Shown: positions 5,508 to 5,637 of the stretch, piece after piece
Layout: the number at the start of each line of letters is the position of its first letter
Position numbering within the stretch: the first letter of the stretch is position 1
Source of the DNA: JBHIBA01 sp046758845
GTDB lineage: Bacteria > UBA8248 > JACPRG01 > G963555815
DNA length: 5,637 nt
Assembly (NCBI GenBank): GCA_046758845.1
Contig: JBHIBA010000305.1
Location: 1 to 5,637 of the forward strand
Reading direction: 5' to 3'
Program-made: the position numbers and the translations under genes
Notes under the pieces: model-generated
Told to the model about the DNA's origin: nothing
What the model saw: the letters and a program-made list of their open reading frames with translations, nothing else
Databases searched by the model: none

Positions 5508-5566
5508 ACTGCTTCCCTGCGCATCCCTCCCCCTCAGTCAGCACTTGACCCACCGAATCGTGTCTC

Positions 5567-5637
5567 CTAACCAGTCCTAGCCTGTGTCTCCTGTAGATCC
5601 TTAAACTCCCTGCTGAGATAGGCCTTGAGCTTCTTTT
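5567..5637 (-). CDS. Possible C-terminal end of an unrecognised gene, cut by the right edge
   Basis: On the minus strand one frame is open from the right edge and ends at TAG (5567-5569), giving 22 residues: KKLKAYLSREFKDLQETQ followed by ARTG. The peptide is charged, alternates hydrophobic and polar residues like an amphipathic helix, and resembles an ordinary protein C-terminus. The other two minus frames are less protein-like: one stops quickly and one is rich in Arg and Ser. It would converge with the rhomboid gene across a 59-base gap (5508-5566) that shows no gene or clear terminator hairpin. It is too short to assign a family and could be chance. Confidence 0.3.
   Translation of the reverse strand, partial: KKLKAYLSREFKDLQETQARTG

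Noticed and set aside
5560..5592. Direct repeat GTGTCTCCT at 5560-5568 and 5584-5592, with GTGTCTCC also near 4703
   Set aside because: Only two full copies with unrelated flanks occur, one possibly inside a coding end. There is no sign of an attachment site or a mobile element boundary.
1..5637. Search for a defence, mobile-element or CRISPR system
   Set aside because: No integrase, transposase, nuclease, toxin or spaced repeats are visible. Every confident gene belongs to a common metabolic or protease family.

Overview
The window is G+C-rich bacterial DNA with tight gene packing, mostly Shine-Dalgarno-led ATG starts and short intergenic gaps. It carries metabolic genes of the kind found in heterotrophic, organic-acid or amino-acid-degrading Gram-negative bacteria, for example Desulfobacterota-like or related environmental lineages. 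That placement is a guess from gene content and style, because no taxonomic marker is present. No RNA gene, CRISPR array, insertion sequence or phage gene is visible.

Layout: (1) 1-573, plus strand: the C-terminal 190 codons of an AGCS-family sodium/amino-acid symporter, cut by the left edge. (2) 631-2034, plus strand: a complete MmgE/PrpD-family protein 57 bp behind the transporter, probably in the same operon. (3) 2035-2151: a convergent gap with overlapping inverted repeats. One of them forms a near-complete hairpin only when read as minus-strand RNA. (4) 2152-2922 and 2946-4496, minus strand: an enoyl-CoA hydratase/isomerase and an AMP-forming acyl-CoA ligase, 23 bp apart and transcribed ligase first, forming a two-gene CoA operon. 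(5) 4497-4799: a divergent regulatory gap with several dyads and candidate promoters. (6) 4800-5507, plus strand: a rhomboid intramembrane serine protease, visibly A+T-richer than the metabolic genes. (7) 5567-5637, minus strand: possibly the last 22 codons of another gene running in from the right edge.

How the genes may work together: the symporter would import a small amino acid, and the PrpD-family protein would act on a di- or tricarboxylate-type or imino acid. The ligase would activate a carboxylic acid to its CoA thioester, and the hydratase would hydrate the corresponding enoyl-CoA. The two operons converge, so they may serve related catabolism without sharing a transcript. The rhomboid protease looks functionally unrelated.

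I see no clearly new multi-gene system. The most interesting signals are non-coding: the strand-asymmetric hairpin between the convergent operons, the hairpin abutting the only GGAG upstream of the ligase, and the dense dyads upstream of the rhomboid gene.
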